Source of the DNA: Streptomyces dengpaensis
Lineage (GTDB): Bacteria; Actinomycetota; Actinomycetes; Streptomycetales; Streptomycetaceae
Length of the DNA stretch: 64,000 nt
Reading direction: 5' to 3'
Assembly: GCF_002946835.1 (NCBI RefSeq)
Contig: NZ_CP026652.1
Coordinates: forward strand, 5,580,001 to 5,644,000
The notes under the pieces are model-generated. The model made no database searches. It saw nothing but the letters and a program-made list of their open reading frames with translations, and was not told the origin of the DNA. The translations under genes were made by a program, and so were the position numbers. The first letter of the stretch is position 1; every line of letters starts with the position of its first letter. Of this stretch, positions 46,530 through 55,056 are shown in pieces.

Positions 46530-46940
46530 TTATACGGCGAGCGGCGAACTGGCTTTTCCCGTCTCCTCGGAGTCGTCATAAGCGGCCTCGATTTCCTTGT
46601 CGATCTGCTCAAGGGCCATCGCAAGCTGATCGCCGCGGAGGCTTTCGGATGCGGCATCCCTCATCTCGATCCACTCACTCTTCGAGTACTCGATAGTGAG
46701 TTCATCCCACGCGAAGTCGACGTCTTCCCACTTGACCTTCGCGTGATCCCGCTTCGTGTACATGTAGAGCAGAGCACGGCGGCAGAGGCTGTTCCCCTGC
46801 ATGACGTCCTTGTGGAAGTCAGAGAAGTTGCGGTCAGTACGCCGCTCCAACATCTCCCGCTCTGCTGACATGAGCCTCTGCGGCTGGTACTTGTACCGCG
46901 TCGGCTCTTCCTGTCCATCGGGCCTGTACACGAGATACAT
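46530..46940 (-). CDS. Tail assembly chaperone (gpG-like)
   Basis: A 136-residue acidic cytosolic protein (YLVYRPDGQEEPTRYKYQPQ, MLERRTDRNFSDFHKDVMQG, KVKWEDVDFAWDELTIEYSK) directly upstream of the tape measure, the position and size of the G product. ATG at 46940 with AGGGGGG upstream is used. Near its end the codons GGA AAA follow a G (46560-46554), a canonical X XXY YYZ slippery heptamer; a -1 slip reads on into the 47-codon T-region. Both products are expected. Confidence 0.85.
   Translation of the reverse strand: MYLVYRPDGQEEPTRYKYQPQRLMSAEREMLERRTDRNFSDFHKDVMQGNSLCRRALLYMYTKRDHAKVKWEDVDFAWDELTIEYSKSEWIEMRDAASESLRGDQLAMALEQIDKEIEAAYDDSEETGKASSPLAV
46554..46560 (-). promoter_or_regulatory. 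Programmed -1 frameshift site G GGA AAA
   Basis: On the coding strand the heptamer GGGAAAA lies in the right phase: zero-frame codons are ACG GGA AAA GCC. A -1 slip then reads GGG AAA AGC CAG and stays open through the T-region stop at 46381. Confidence 0.85.
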
Positions 46941-46948
46941 GGGTCCCC

Positions 46949-47449
46949 CTATTGGGCACGATTTGCGATGCGTTCGGCCATGGCTTCCATGGCCTCGAAG
47001 ACTGCTTGTTTGTATTCGGCCTTGTGTGCGCTGGTCGCCCGGTCGAACCAGTTGAGCTTTCCGGGCTGATTGCGCCACACGCCGTTGCCCCACGACTGCG
47101 TGCGCCAGGTGTCGGACTGAGTCCGCTTCGGGGCGTTGGCGAAGCCGCGGACAGTCGGCGTCTTGCGCGCCTTGACGCGTGCGCCGGTCCAGCGACCGCC
47201 CAGCTTTACTTCCGGCCTGATCTTCTTGGCGATGGCAGATCGCAGCGCGGGTGACGTTCCCGGGCCGGCGCCACCCGAAGCCATCGACGCAATACCGCTC
47301 TTCGCCTGCACGGCCGCGGGCTTCAGGGCGTCGCGCATGTTCTTGGCAAGTTCCTTGCGGAGTTCCTTGCCGTCCGCTTCCTGGCGGATAGCGCGCACCA
47401 GAGCCTGAAGCCCGTCACATGAAACCGAGAGGTCGATAGGGTTAGCCAT
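46949..47449 (-). CDS. Probable head-tail/tail completion protein (HK97 gp10-like)
   Basis: A 166-residue basic protein (IRQEADGKELRKELAKNMRD, VKLGGRWTGARVKARKTPTV, GNGVWRNQPGKLNWFDRATS). The region WFDRAT is a common feature of gp10-like minor structural proteins of HK97-type phages. Its ATG overlaps the stop of the major tail protein gene by one base. Placement after the tail-tube genes is slightly unusual. Confidence 0.65.
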   Translation of the reverse strand: MANPIDLSVSCDGLQALVRAIRQEADGKELRKELAKNMRDALKPAAVQAKSGIASMASGGAGPGTSPALRSAIAKKIRPEVKLGGRWTGARVKARKTPTVRGFANAPKRTQSDTWRTQSWGNGVWRNQPGKLNWFDRATSAHKAEYKQAVFEAMEAMAERIANRAQ

Positions 47450-47859
47450 TACGCAGTCGCTCGGGTAACAGCTCCCGTAGTCGGGAAACTGACGCTCTGC
47501 GTCGCCTCATCGCCGACACCGCCGGATATCGGCTTCAGTTCCTTGACGAGCACGTTGCCCGTCCACTTCGGGTTGGACGTGCCGACGACGGACTGAGTAG
47601 GCCGGACCTCGAAGGCAACGACCGTGCCGAACAGCGGCCAGAGAATTGAATCCAGCGCGCCCGCGGCAAAGTCTGTCTTGAACTCAAGAGAGAGTTCACC
47701 GGACTTCAGGCCACCAATCATTTCCTTCCAGCCGAGGGACGCATACGTAGTCACGTCCTTCTCTTCCACTTCGACGCTCAGCTCAGCCTTGTTGCAGTAC
47801 GCCTTGAGGTCGTTGGAAGCGAGGCTGATGTATTCAGCGGTAAGCACCATGAGAGCCAC
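47449..47859 (-). CDS. Major tail (tube) protein, paralogue B
   Basis: A 136-residue tail-tube-like protein. The N-terminal half (AELSVEVEEKDVTTYASLGW, KEMIGGLKSGELSLEFKTDF) matches the upstream 245-residue protein. The C-terminal half is the usual tube fold (GNVLVKELKPISGGVGDEAT). GTG at 47859 with AAGGAG upstream is the start; earlier codons in that frame overlap the neighbouring gene. Two paralogous tube-like genes side by side are notable. Confidence 0.8.
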   Translation of the reverse strand: MALMVLTAEYISLASNDLKAYCNKAELSVEVEEKDVTTYASLGWKEMIGGLKSGELSLEFKTDFAAGALDSILWPLFGTVVAFEVRPTQSVVGTSNPKWTGNVLVKELKPISGGVGDEATQSVSFPTTGAVTRATA

Positions 47860-47870
47860 GGCGATACTCC

Positions 47871-48608
47871 TTACTGGATTCCGAAAGCGACAGCGAAAAG
47901 GAATGACGGCGTGGTGCCGGTGATGGTCCAGCCGACGCGCCACCACGTATCGTTGATCGCTGAGCCGCTGGTGCGCAGAATCTCGCCGCTGATAGCGGTG
48001 GCCGCGGTGAAAGTGAGTCGAGTCGTGGGCGCGGCGAATGCGCCGGAGGTGTCGGATTCGATGCGCGCTGTGATGGTCGGTGTGGCCGTACCGGCGACGC
48101 TGAGGACGTGCAGGGCCGCGTACAGCCGCTTGTTCAAGGCCGCGGCGCCCAGGTTGACGCCCGTGCCCGTACCGGTCGTGGTGCGCGCCGTACCGGGCGG
48201 GTGGGCTATCTGGCCGCGGGCGACAGGCCAACTGCCCGACGCCTTGGCCGACCAGGGGGCGACATCGCCCACGGCGCCCAAGAGCTTGTATTCAGCCCTC
48301 AGGGCGCTTGTCGTGTACGCCGGATCCCCGACAGAGGCGCCGACAGGCGCGACCGTCCACGGGCCCGTACCGCCTATCTGCGACCAGCTCGCGTCATCAA
48401 CCTTGGAAGCGTCTCCGGCCTCCCAGAAGCCCTCAGCGGATATCTCGCTCGACGCGATACCGCCCAGGACTTCCTTCCAGCCATTCGACCCATAAGTCGT
48501 CGAATCTTTTTCCTCGACTTCCGCGCTCAACTCGGCTTTGTTGTTTGTACTGGTGAGGTCGGCGCCGACAGCGAAGAGGCGCACTCCCGTAAGCACTTGA
48601 AGTGACAT
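47871..48608 (-). CDS. Tail tube-like protein, paralogue A
   Basis: A 245-residue protein. Residues 20-60 (NKAELSAEVEEKDSTTYGSN, GWKEVLGGIASSEISAEGFW) match the neighbouring 136-residue protein, so one arose from the other. The C-terminal 100 residues (SVAGTATPTITARIESDTSG, LTFTAATAISGEILRTSGSA) are a beta-sandwich addition seen in tail proteins with surface Ig-like or carbohydrate-binding domains. It may be the main tube protein or a decorated minor form. Confidence 0.78.
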   Translation of the reverse strand: MSLQVLTGVRLFAVGADLTSTNNKAELSAEVEEKDSTTYGSNGWKEVLGGIASSEISAEGFWEAGDASKVDDASWSQIGGTGPWTVAPVGASVGDPAYTTSALRAEYKLLGAVGDVAPWSAKASGSWPVARGQIAHPPGTARTTTGTGTGVNLGAAALNKRLYAALHVLSVAGTATPTITARIESDTSGAFAAPTTRLTFTAATAISGEILRTSGSAINDTWWRVGWTITGTTPSFLFAVAFGIQ

Positions 48609-49052
48609 TTACGCCCCGTCTCCGATTACTTCTACGACGAGTTCAGCGCCGACGTACTTTGTTCCGTCGTGCTCGTACCAGCGATAGGCCTGCACGCGGA
48701 TCACGCGTAGGTCATGCGCGAGTCCGCCTAGAGCCTTTTGGCCGGGGGCGCCGCGCACCGCCTCGATGGCGACCTTCAATGACGACGGCCCACCTCTGGA
48801 GAGCAAGCCGTCCAGGATCTTTTGACACGAGAGGTCGTCTGCGCGCCCGACCAGCACGAGGCACGTGAACTCGACACGGTCCACGCCGCCGTAAGTCCGG
48901 TCGTATTCCTGGTCGTACTCGCCCACGTAGAAATGCGGCTCATAGATCGAGTCGGGCAGGTAGCCAGTACAGGTGAGCTTCCCAACGCCAGTCGGCATGA
49001 CGACAGCTGACGCCGCCGCCGCTATCGCGGCGCGGATCTCTGATATCTGCAT
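48609..49052 (-). CDS. Phage tail terminator/head-tail protein
   Basis: A 147-residue protein between connector and tail tube genes (QISEIRAAIAAAASAV, HFYVGEYDQEYDRTYGGVDR, YVGAELVVEVIGDG). The order and size fit a tail terminator (lambda gpU-type). It is coupled to the tube gene, its stop abutting the next start. Confidence 0.68.
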   Translation of the reverse strand: MQISEIRAAIAAAASAVVMPTGVGKLTCTGYLPDSIYEPHFYVGEYDQEYDRTYGGVDRVEFTCLVLVGRADDLSCQKILDGLLSRGGPSSLKVAIEAVRGAPGQKALGGLAHDLRVIRVQAYRWYEHDGTKYVGAELVVEVIGDGA

Positions 49053-49061
49053 CTCATCCCC

Positions 49062-49655
49062 TCAGAAACCTGGAAGCGTGAGATGCTTGGTCAGCTCGAA
49101 TACGTCGGGGTCGATGCGACCGAGACGCAGAGCGCCGCCCCAGTCGGCGGACCCCAGGACACCTTCCGGCGAGTCCTTGCGCTTGTAGAGGCGAGACGCC
49201 TGAATGAGCGCAGCCTGCGCGACCTCTTCCGGCACAGCCGGCCAGCCCCACTTAGCGGTGACCCTGACCCGCGATATGCCGCGGCCCCAACTTCCGCCCG
49301 TACGCAGAAGCCCCGTGACCGGGAGGCCACGGGGCGTTGCGTTCTCTGGGGTCGTCTCGTAATCGGTGATGGCCGTATAGGTTCCGCCGACAGAGCCGAC
49401 TTCGACTATCAGGCCCGTGAGGCTTCCGATGTCATCAACGATCAGAAGCTCTCCGTCGTTCTTGCACAGGGCGCGGCCGTCAGGCTTATAAATACGCTGA
49501 CTGATCGCCGCATCGAGGTAGAAGCGGCGCCCGGTATTCCGGTCGATAAGGCGTGACGCTGCGGCTATGGCGGCCGTCAGCAGATCATCCCTAGCGTTGT
49601 CCGTCGTACCGAACGATGCCTTCAGCGTGGCGATGTTGACGTACTCATTAGCCAC
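49062..49655 (-). CDS. Head-tail connector (gp6-like)
   Basis: A 197-residue protein with the N-terminal helices of HK97 gp6-type connectors: LKASFGTTDNARDDLLTAAI, AAASRLIDRNTGRRFYLDAA, and a C-terminal helix VPEEVAQAALIQASRLYKRK. It follows the capsid region and precedes the tail terminator. It should form the ring below the portal. Confidence 0.82.
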   Translation of the reverse strand: MANEYVNIATLKASFGTTDNARDDLLTAAIAAASRLIDRNTGRRFYLDAAISQRIYKPDGRALCKNDGELLIVDDIGSLTGLIVEVGSVGGTYTAITDYETTPENATPRGLPVTGLLRTGGSWGRGISRVRVTAKWGWPAVPEEVAQAALIQASRLYKRKDSPEGVLGSADWGGALRLGRIDPDVFELTKHLTLPGF

Positions 49656-49659
49656 GACG

Positions 49660-49863
49660 TCACTTCCTCGACTGCGGAGGGCGCCCCGGTCCGCGCCGTG
49701 TCTCTACTGGCTTGCGAACCGCGATGGGCTCAGCCACTCCCGCAGCGCAGAGCGCCGCGCCTTCGTCGTCGGGTACTTCGTATTCCCTGCCGGGCTCGCC
49801 CAGGCGGCCACTCCTGAGGGAGACGCCGCCCCAATTCGCCCGGACCGCAATGCGGACTCTCAT
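49660..49863 (-). CDS. Small prophage structural-region protein
   Basis: A 67-residue protein (RVRIAVRANWGGVSLRSGRL, YEVPDDEGAALCAAGVAEPI, ending RRGPGRPPQSRK). Small basic-tailed proteins at this place occur after capsid genes in actinophages; function unknown. It lies 12 bp... within the capsid-connector gap and shares its transcription direction. Confidence 0.62.
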   Translation of the reverse strand: MRVRIAVRANWGGVSLRSGRLGEPGREYEVPDDEGAALCAAGVAEPIAVRKPVETRRGPGRPPQSRK

Positions 49864-49883
49864 CCTGTTTCTCCAAGGCTCGG

Positions 49884-49917
49884 AGCCGGGGCAAGGCGGG
49901 TAGGCCGTGCCCCGGCT
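49884..49917 (-). terminator. Attenuator hairpin downstream of capsid gene
   Basis: AGCCGGGGCA (49884-49893) pairs with TGCCCCGGCT (49908-49917), a perfect 10-bp stem just past the capsid stop. It could reduce transcription into the connector and tail genes relative to capsid. Confidence 0.6.
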
Positions 49918-49925
49918 GTAGGGGA

Positions 49926-51173
49926 TTAGGTGAGAGTGGTGAGGACGCGAATCGCCTGCGTGTCACCGAGCTTGCCGTCAGTGCGGTACAGCACGCGGAA
50001 GCTGACCATGTCCGTGTCGAACTTGAAGTCGTCGGACCGCTCGAAGCGCAGGGGCGTGACATCGCGGATGAAGTAGCCGCCGAAGTCACCGAACGCGATG
50101 ACCTTCCGGCCCGTCGCGCCGAACTGCTCCATATTCGGGTCGGCATAAACCGGCCGGCCAAGGAGCGTGTCAGGAACGCCCGCAGTAAGAGCGGGCTGCC
50201 AGAGGTACTGACCGGTGGTGTCCTTGAGCTTCCGCGCGGCCTTGATCGTGGTGTCGTGCATAAGCCACGAACCGCGGGGGCGGTACTGCGGCAGCACACC
50301 ATGGAAAGCGTCGTAAAGGGTGTCCGCCTGCGTGACGCCAGCAACGAAGCCGTTGACGGTGCCAGTGCCCATCGAGGTCGTCTGAAGACCCGCGTTGACC
50401 AGGAAGCCTTCGGGGCGAGTGCCACCGGCACCCGCTACGTAGGCCTGGTCGACTGCAATGCCGATATTGCGCCCCGCGTGCTGCGAGATGAACCCGAGCA
50501 GATCGAAGCCCGTGTCCTGAAGCAGTTCGTAGGAGATAAAGATGGACTTGCCGACCTTGAAAGAGCCGAGCGTGACACTGGAAAGCGTCGGGTCGGACGG
50601 AGTCAGCGCCACGTTTTCAGCGGTCCACGTCGCCGTACCTTCTGCGGTGGAAATCGGAACAGTCAGGTTCTCACCCGAAGAGGTGGTATAGACCGTCGGG
50701 TTCGTGGCGCGCATCGTGGACGTGTCGACCAGGTAGTTGTAAAGCTGACCGATGAACGTAGTCGGAACAGGCGCACCCGACTTGATCAGCGAACGGTTCT
50801 CGACACCGCCGGACAGCTGCCGACGCTCGAAGGCACTCGGCATAGCAACATCGATGTTGCGGATTTCGCCAGCGGCAAGCTTGCGGAACTGGTCCGCAAG
50901 ATCCTGGTCCGGGTTGCCCGCGGGGCTGCCGTCGCCCTTGCGCGGCGCGCCGCCGAACATAGCCGTGTCGGCGTCCTTGGCGCGCTTCTCCATCGCAAGG
51001 ACATTCTTCACGCGCTCGTCAATGGTGTCGATCTCGTCGTTGAGGCGCGTCCATGTCTGCTCTTCTTCACCCGTGAACGCGCGGTTCTCATCTCCGGCCC
51101 GGTCGACGATCGCCTTAGCCTCGTTGTAGGCAGACAGGCGACGCTCATTGAGCCGCTTAGCAAGCTCTGACAT
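49926..51173 (-). CDS. HK97-type major capsid protein
   Basis: A 415-residue capsid precursor. The N-terminal delta domain is coiled and charged (LAKRLNERRLSAYNEAKAIV, NDEIDTIDERVKNVLAMEKR). The core has the HK97 fold features: NYLVDTSTMRATNPT near 140, SFKVGKSIFISYELLQDTGF, QHAGRNIGIAVDQAYVAGAG, and the C-terminal PVYADPNMEQFG and FGDFGGYFIRDVTPL. The prohead protease gene lies directly upstream and would remove the delta domain. Its ribosome-binding site sits in a hairpin. Confidence 0.93.
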   Translation of the reverse strand: MSELAKRLNERRLSAYNEAKAIVDRAGDENRAFTGEEEQTWTRLNDEIDTIDERVKNVLAMEKRAKDADTAMFGGAPRKGDGSPAGNPDQDLADQFRKLAAGEIRNIDVAMPSAFERRQLSGGVENRSLIKSGAPVPTTFIGQLYNYLVDTSTMRATNPTVYTTSSGENLTVPISTAEGTATWTAENVALTPSDPTLSSVTLGSFKVGKSIFISYELLQDTGFDLLGFISQHAGRNIGIAVDQAYVAGAGGTRPEGFLVNAGLQTTSMGTGTVNGFVAGVTQADTLYDAFHGVLPQYRPRGSWLMHDTTIKAARKLKDTTGQYLWQPALTAGVPDTLLGRPVYADPNMEQFGATGRKVIAFGDFGGYFIRDVTPLRFERSDDFKFDTDMVSFRVLYRTDGKLGDTQAIRVLTTLT

Positions 51174-51174
51174 T

Positions 51175-51206
51175 ACCCAATTCCTTTTGTCTCGTGGGAA
51201 TTGGGT
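51175..51206 (-). promoter_or_regulatory. Hairpin covering the capsid ribosome-binding site
   Basis: In the mRNA, ACCCAATTCC pairs perfectly with GGAATTGGGT, a 10-bp stem with a 12-nt loop ending two bases before the capsid ATG. The right arm contains the AAGGAA ribosome site, so translation would be limited unless the stem is opened. Confidence 0.65.
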
Positions 51207-51277
51207 GGCTGTCGGCCTGCCCGGCTGCTTCGGCTATTCAGTTAGCGAGGTGGATTTCGTCCTGCCTCGGATATGCC

Positions 51278-51958
51278 TTACGGAACGTAAGGCGAGTCGC
51301 GCCGCGCAAGCAGCTTCATCCGCGCCTGCGCGGGCGTGAGCCGGCTGCCCGCCGTGCCGCCGACTTCAGCGGCGCGAATGACGGGCTGGTCGGTGCGCAC
51401 GAACAGCTTCCGCAGCTCTTCACGTTCGGCGAGCTTGCGCACGTCCTCAAAGGGCGCGTCGAACTTGCGCGCCAGGGAGCGGAGCCCTGCGGAGGTATCC
51501 GGGTAGGCGGGGCTGACAACCGGCGCGACGTCCAGCAATTGGACGCTCAAAAGCGTGCGCTTCGGGAAGCCCTGTTCCGTGGCCGACCAGTCATCTTCGA
51601 AAGTCCTAAACGCAAAAGAGGACTTCTGGACGTCGCCGCGCTGGACGAGTTCGAGGACATCCGCGCGGGCATTCGGCGGTGTCACATCGTAATTGAGCCC
51701 GGTGTTGTCCAGCGACAGCCGCAGCGTTCCGGCCGTAGTAGTGCCCAGAAGGAACATGTCCTCGTGATTGAAGCGAGCCACGACGTCCGGCCAGCCGTCG
51801 CCGCGGGACTTGTTGAACGCCGCGGGGTCGACAACCTCGACGAAGCCGCCCAGGTTCGAGGACTCCCGATTGAAGACCGCGGCATAGCCGGTGATGTTCT
51901 TCCCGTCGCCGCTCGCCCGCGCCTCAACACGGGTATAACGCCGCTCGACTTCACGCAT
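51278..51958 (-). CDS. HK97-family prohead protease
   Basis: A 226-residue serine protease of the HK97 prohead family (S78). The N-terminus ERRYTRVEARASGDGKNITG and YAAVFNRESSNLGGFVEVVD is the family start. The catalytic histidine lies in VVARFNHEDMFLLGTT near residue 65 and the serine in DVQKSSFAFRTFEDDW near residue 110. ATG at 51958 overlaps the portal stop by eight bases and has AAGGGA upstream. It matures the capsid. Confidence 0.9.
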   Translation of the reverse strand: MREVERRYTRVEARASGDGKNITGYAAVFNRESSNLGGFVEVVDPAAFNKSRGDGWPDVVARFNHEDMFLLGTTTAGTLRLSLDNTGLNYDVTPPNARADVLELVQRGDVQKSSFAFRTFEDDWSATEQGFPKRTLLSVQLLDVAPVVSPAYPDTSAGLRSLARKFDAPFEDVRKLAEREELRKLFVRTDQPVIRAAEVGGTAGSRLTPAQARMKLLARRDSPYVP

Positions 51959-53168
51959 TGGCGTCCCTTTCACTTGCGAGCAGTTCGAGGAACGCGCGGC
52001 CCTCTGGGCTCAGTTGCTGTTCGTCGGGCGGTACTGGCGCGGGCTGTGGTGCGAGCGACTTGTAGACCTGGCCGGCGCCGTTCGGAAGGGGCGCCAGATT
52101 CTCAAGGGCGCGCACTTCGTCAACGCTCATCCATCCGTTCTGAAGTGCCAGAGAATAGACCTCGTAACGCGTCCTCGTGTCAACGCGAATCATGGCGTCG
52201 ACATTGAAGCGCATCATCTGTCGGCCGGCTAGCTGGTCAGAGACCGCGTTCTCAATCCTGACCAGCCACGCACGAAACGTCAGCGTCGTGAGGTTGATCG
52301 TCTGCTGTTCGACGTTGGCGTACGTGACGGAGCCGCCGCCCTGATCGCCTCCGACCATGCCCGGCGGAACGCCGTAGATCGACGCAATAGCCGTGGCGTT
52401 GAGCCGCCGCGTCTCGATGAATTGAGACTCATTGGGATTGACGTCAAGAGCCGTAAAGTCCCAGTCGTTACCGATGACGATGGGCTTTCCGGAACGAATC
52501 GCAATCGAGAGCCTATTACGAATCTCTTCCGACTCTTCCGGGTTGATCGTCTTGGCCGAGTTCTTCATGACCGCCGGAGGCGTGCCGCCGTTCTCGAACC
52601 ACCTGCGGCCGTATTCGGTCGCCGCGACATTCTCACCGAGCGTGCTGGCAAACCACTGAATGGGCGACAGGCCGACTACACAGCCAGGCATCACGAACCA
52701 CGGGATGTGAAATACGTCTTCCGTCGGAAGTGGCATGCCCTGCCAGTGGTAAATAGGCTCCGTGGGCCGCTCTTCGTCCACCCAAACGTCATCAGGGTGA
52801 AGCCATTCTATATTGACGGGGAATCCGAAATTGTCCCTTGCCGTGATGAGGCCGTACGCATTGCCGCGGGCCGCGAGTGAGACCACGCACTTATGCAGCC
52901 ATTGAAACAGATTGTCCCGAGCGGCCGGACGGAACAGCAGATCAGGCAGAAAGGGATTCGGTAGCCTGGTCGCGGCGTTCCGCTGGAACGTCTGCACAGG
53001 AAGCGAAGCGATGTTGTCGGCAAGAATTCTCCAGCACGCGAAGAGCGGAACGATCCTCCCCGCCGTCTGGCTTGACACCTGACTCGGCATCGCCCCGCCG
53101 ACGTCCCACGGCAGCGAGGTAATCGCGCGCTCCTCCGTCCTGCGGAAGAGACGCCGGGTCCACTTCAT
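51951..53168 (-). CDS. Phage portal protein
   Basis: A 405-residue HK97-type portal. SQTAGRIVPLFACWRILADN near residue 34, LVSLAARGNAYG-like VVSLAARGNAYGLITARD, GLSPIQWFASTLGENVAATE, FIETRRLNATAIASIYGVPP, and the RNLSL-like segment are family marks. ATG at 53168 follows AAGGGG by about eight bases; the first ~28 residues of the longer frame lack the family sequence. It forms the DNA gate of the head. Confidence 0.92.
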   Translation of the reverse strand: MKWTRRLFRRTEERAITSLPWDVGGAMPSQVSSQTAGRIVPLFACWRILADNIASLPVQTFQRNAATRLPNPFLPDLLFRPAARDNLFQWLHKCVVSLAARGNAYGLITARDNFGFPVNIEWLHPDDVWVDEERPTEPIYHWQGMPLPTEDVFHIPWFVMPGCVVGLSPIQWFASTLGENVAATEYGRRWFENGGTPPAVMKNSAKTINPEESEEIRNRLSIAIRSGKPIVIGNDWDFTALDVNPNESQFIETRRLNATAIASIYGVPPGMVGGDQGGGSVTYANVEQQTINLTTLTFRAWLVRIENAVSDQLAGRQMMRFNVDAMIRVDTRTRYEVYSLALQNGWMSVDEVRALENLAPLPNGAGQVYKSLAPQPAPVPPDEQQLSPEGRAFLELLASERDANA

Positions 53169-53178
53169 ACGGGCCCCT

Positions 53179-54714
53179 TCAGAAGACGGAGTTGAGAACG
53201 TCGTAGTCATCGAGCACCGCAGCGCCCTTGGCGAGCAGCGCCCAGCGGGCATTGGTCACCGCGACCAACGGGGCGATATCGACGGGTGAGTTAGTGCGAT
53301 CCAAAACCCACGCATCGCCATTACGCCTTGTACGGGCCGCATTTACCGCAGCCGTCAATGGCGCTTGGTCCAGGTGCGCGACGGCGCCCTGACGGACCGC
53401 GTCAGCGAACTGGGCAGCGGCCTCGCTCGCGTCGCCCGTGCGCAGCACGACCAGGTGCCCGCGGTGCGGGTTGCCCTTGTCTGCGGGCACCGTGATGCCC
53501 GCCGCCTCGATGTCGTCTATGAGGCTCTGCGAGGGCGCCCCAGAGCCGGCCACAGCGACGACCAGAGGGCGGCGGCGCTGCGACAGGAGCGCGAGCGCCT
53601 CAGCGACCCACGCGGTACCTGGACGGCGGGCGACCACCTCAAGGTGAGTGCGGCCGTCAGCGCGCTTCGAGGCGACACCTATCGACGACGACGAACGGTC
53701 CTGCGCCACGTCGACCGCGAACACGAGATCAGCGCCCGCCTGCGACGTCTCGTCGACCAGCTTCGGCCAGGCCTCACGCGGGATATTCGGATCGCTGATT
53801 GGGGTCGGCATTCTCGTCCGATTCAAATACGCCCTGTCGAATTCGGGCGCATCCATCGAGTCGAGTTCGCCGCGGATGACTTCCTCCTTGGCCGTGATTC
53901 CGAGCGCGGGCATACAGGTACGCCAAGTTTTCGGGTCATCACGCGGGAGATCGTCAGGAGCAAACCATTCGAAATAGGCGACCTGCGACCATTGACCGGT
54001 GGCCCAGCCGCGCTCGATAAGCTCGCGGCCCTGCTTACGCTTGTTATTAAGGAACGTCGCCTTCGTGTCGCCGCCTGCGGAAGCCCACCACATTTGCGCG
54101 TTCTGGCGCGTCAGCATTGCGGGAGACATCGACTGCTCGACACGATCGTCTCTATGGGCAAATATCTCGTCCATCATGCCCAGGTCGAGCGGCGGACCGT
54201 GCCCGGCTTTCTCGGTATTACTGACGATCCCAAGGCGCGAACGATTCGACTTCCAGATGATGGCTTCATTGCCCGTCGTCTTCCGCGGGTGATATCTGCC
54301 GAAGAGCCTGGACGCGTCCATCTTGGCAAGGAATTCGTCTTCCCACCGCTTGCGCGCATCGATACGCGTCTGTGCCGAGTAGACGATGTTCTGATTCGGC
54401 CAGGCCATCATGCGGTGAATCATCACCGTCAAAATCGTCTCGGTTTTGCCCTGCTGCCTCGGGACACTCAGGCCCACTTTGCGGTGGAGAAACAGCCCAG
54501 TATCGGGGTCGACCTCAAGGGCCGTATCCAACACATATTGCTGCCACGCCATCGGCTCATGGCCAAGAGCCCGCATCACCTTGGCAGCAGCACCGCCCAG
54601 GGTGGGGTGTTCGAATCGGCGCGGAGTTCCCCAAGCCGGCGGACATTCAAGCCCGTACTCGCGGCGCAGGTCTTCGGCGAAGCTACTCGGGGGCCGCCAG
54701 ATCTCCGAACTCAT
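53179..54714 (-). CDS. Terminase large subunit
   Basis: A 511-residue DNA-packaging motor. ATPase part: the Walker A-like motif is LSVPRQQGKTETIL near residue 88, with MIHRMMAWPNQNIVYSAQTR following and the Walker B-like LDLGMMDEIF near 178. The nuclease part starts with LVFAVDVAQDRSSSSIGVAS near 332, with further acidic residues near 395. ATG at 54714 has GGGGGGA six bases upstream and overlaps terS by 32 bases. Confidence 0.92.
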   Translation of the reverse strand: MSSEIWRPPSSFAEDLRREYGLECPPAWGTPRRFEHPTLGGAAAKVMRALGHEPMAWQQYVLDTALEVDPDTGLFLHRKVGLSVPRQQGKTETILTVMIHRMMAWPNQNIVYSAQTRIDARKRWEDEFLAKMDASRLFGRYHPRKTTGNEAIIWKSNRSRLGIVSNTEKAGHGPPLDLGMMDEIFAHRDDRVEQSMSPAMLTRQNAQMWWASAGGDTKATFLNNKRKQGRELIERGWATGQWSQVAYFEWFAPDDLPRDDPKTWRTCMPALGITAKEEVIRGELDSMDAPEFDRAYLNRTRMPTPISDPNIPREAWPKLVDETSQAGADLVFAVDVAQDRSSSSIGVASKRADGRTHLEVVARRPGTAWVAEALALLSQRRRPLVVAVAGSGAPSQSLIDDIEAAGITVPADKGNPHRGHLVVLRTGDASEAAAQFADAVRQGAVAHLDQAPLTAAVNAARTRRNGDAWVLDRTNSPVDIAPLVAVTNARWALLAKGAAVLDDYDVLNSVF

Positions 54715-54925
54715 CGTCGATCCCCCCGCCATGCCCCTGCGTCAGTTGCTGAAGGGTCAAGCGGAGTTCGCGGCTGAGGGCGGACATCTGCCGTCCCTCT
54801 TCGCCGCCGCCCTGGTCAATCTCGCGGGCGACGCGGTACGCGAGTTCGGCGAGCGTGGGCTCTACGCCCAGCAGCTGGCCGAGGTCTTTAACGTCGTCAC
54901 GGACTGCGGACTCGACGGGACCCAC
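54683..54925 (-). CDS. Terminase small subunit-like protein
   Basis: An 80-residue helical protein (VESAVRDDVKDLGQLLGVEP, LAELAYRVAREIDQGGGEEG, ALSRELRLTLQQLTQG) overlapping terL by 32 bases. Its size, helical repeat and position match actinophage small terminases, which recognise the packaging site. No classical HTH is evident. Confidence 0.7.
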   Translation of the reverse strand: MGPVESAVRDDVKDLGQLLGVEPTLAELAYRVAREIDQGGGEEGRQMSALSRELRLTLQQLTQGHGGGIDDEFGDLAAPE

Positions 54926-55014
54926 CGGGTACCCCCTTGATCATCGCTGGGACATCCGGCCTGGCACAAAAAAGAAAGAGTTGGGCGCGGGGCTGGGAAT
55001 GCCCGATTTCTAAA

Positions 55015-55049
55015 AAAATCTCGTAGATCTCTGAAGTCTCTGAGATTTT
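55015..55049 (-). terminator. Terminator after HNH gene / AT-rich packaging-region candidate
   Basis: AAAATCTC (55015-55022) pairs with GAGATTTT (55042-55049); read leftward the stem is followed by TTTTTTT. TCTCTGA occurs at 55028-55034 and 55037-55043, with TTTCTGA at 55047-55053. The AT-rich stretch sits between HNH and terS, where cos sites occur. Confidence 0.65.
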
Positions 55050-55056
55050 CTGAGAA

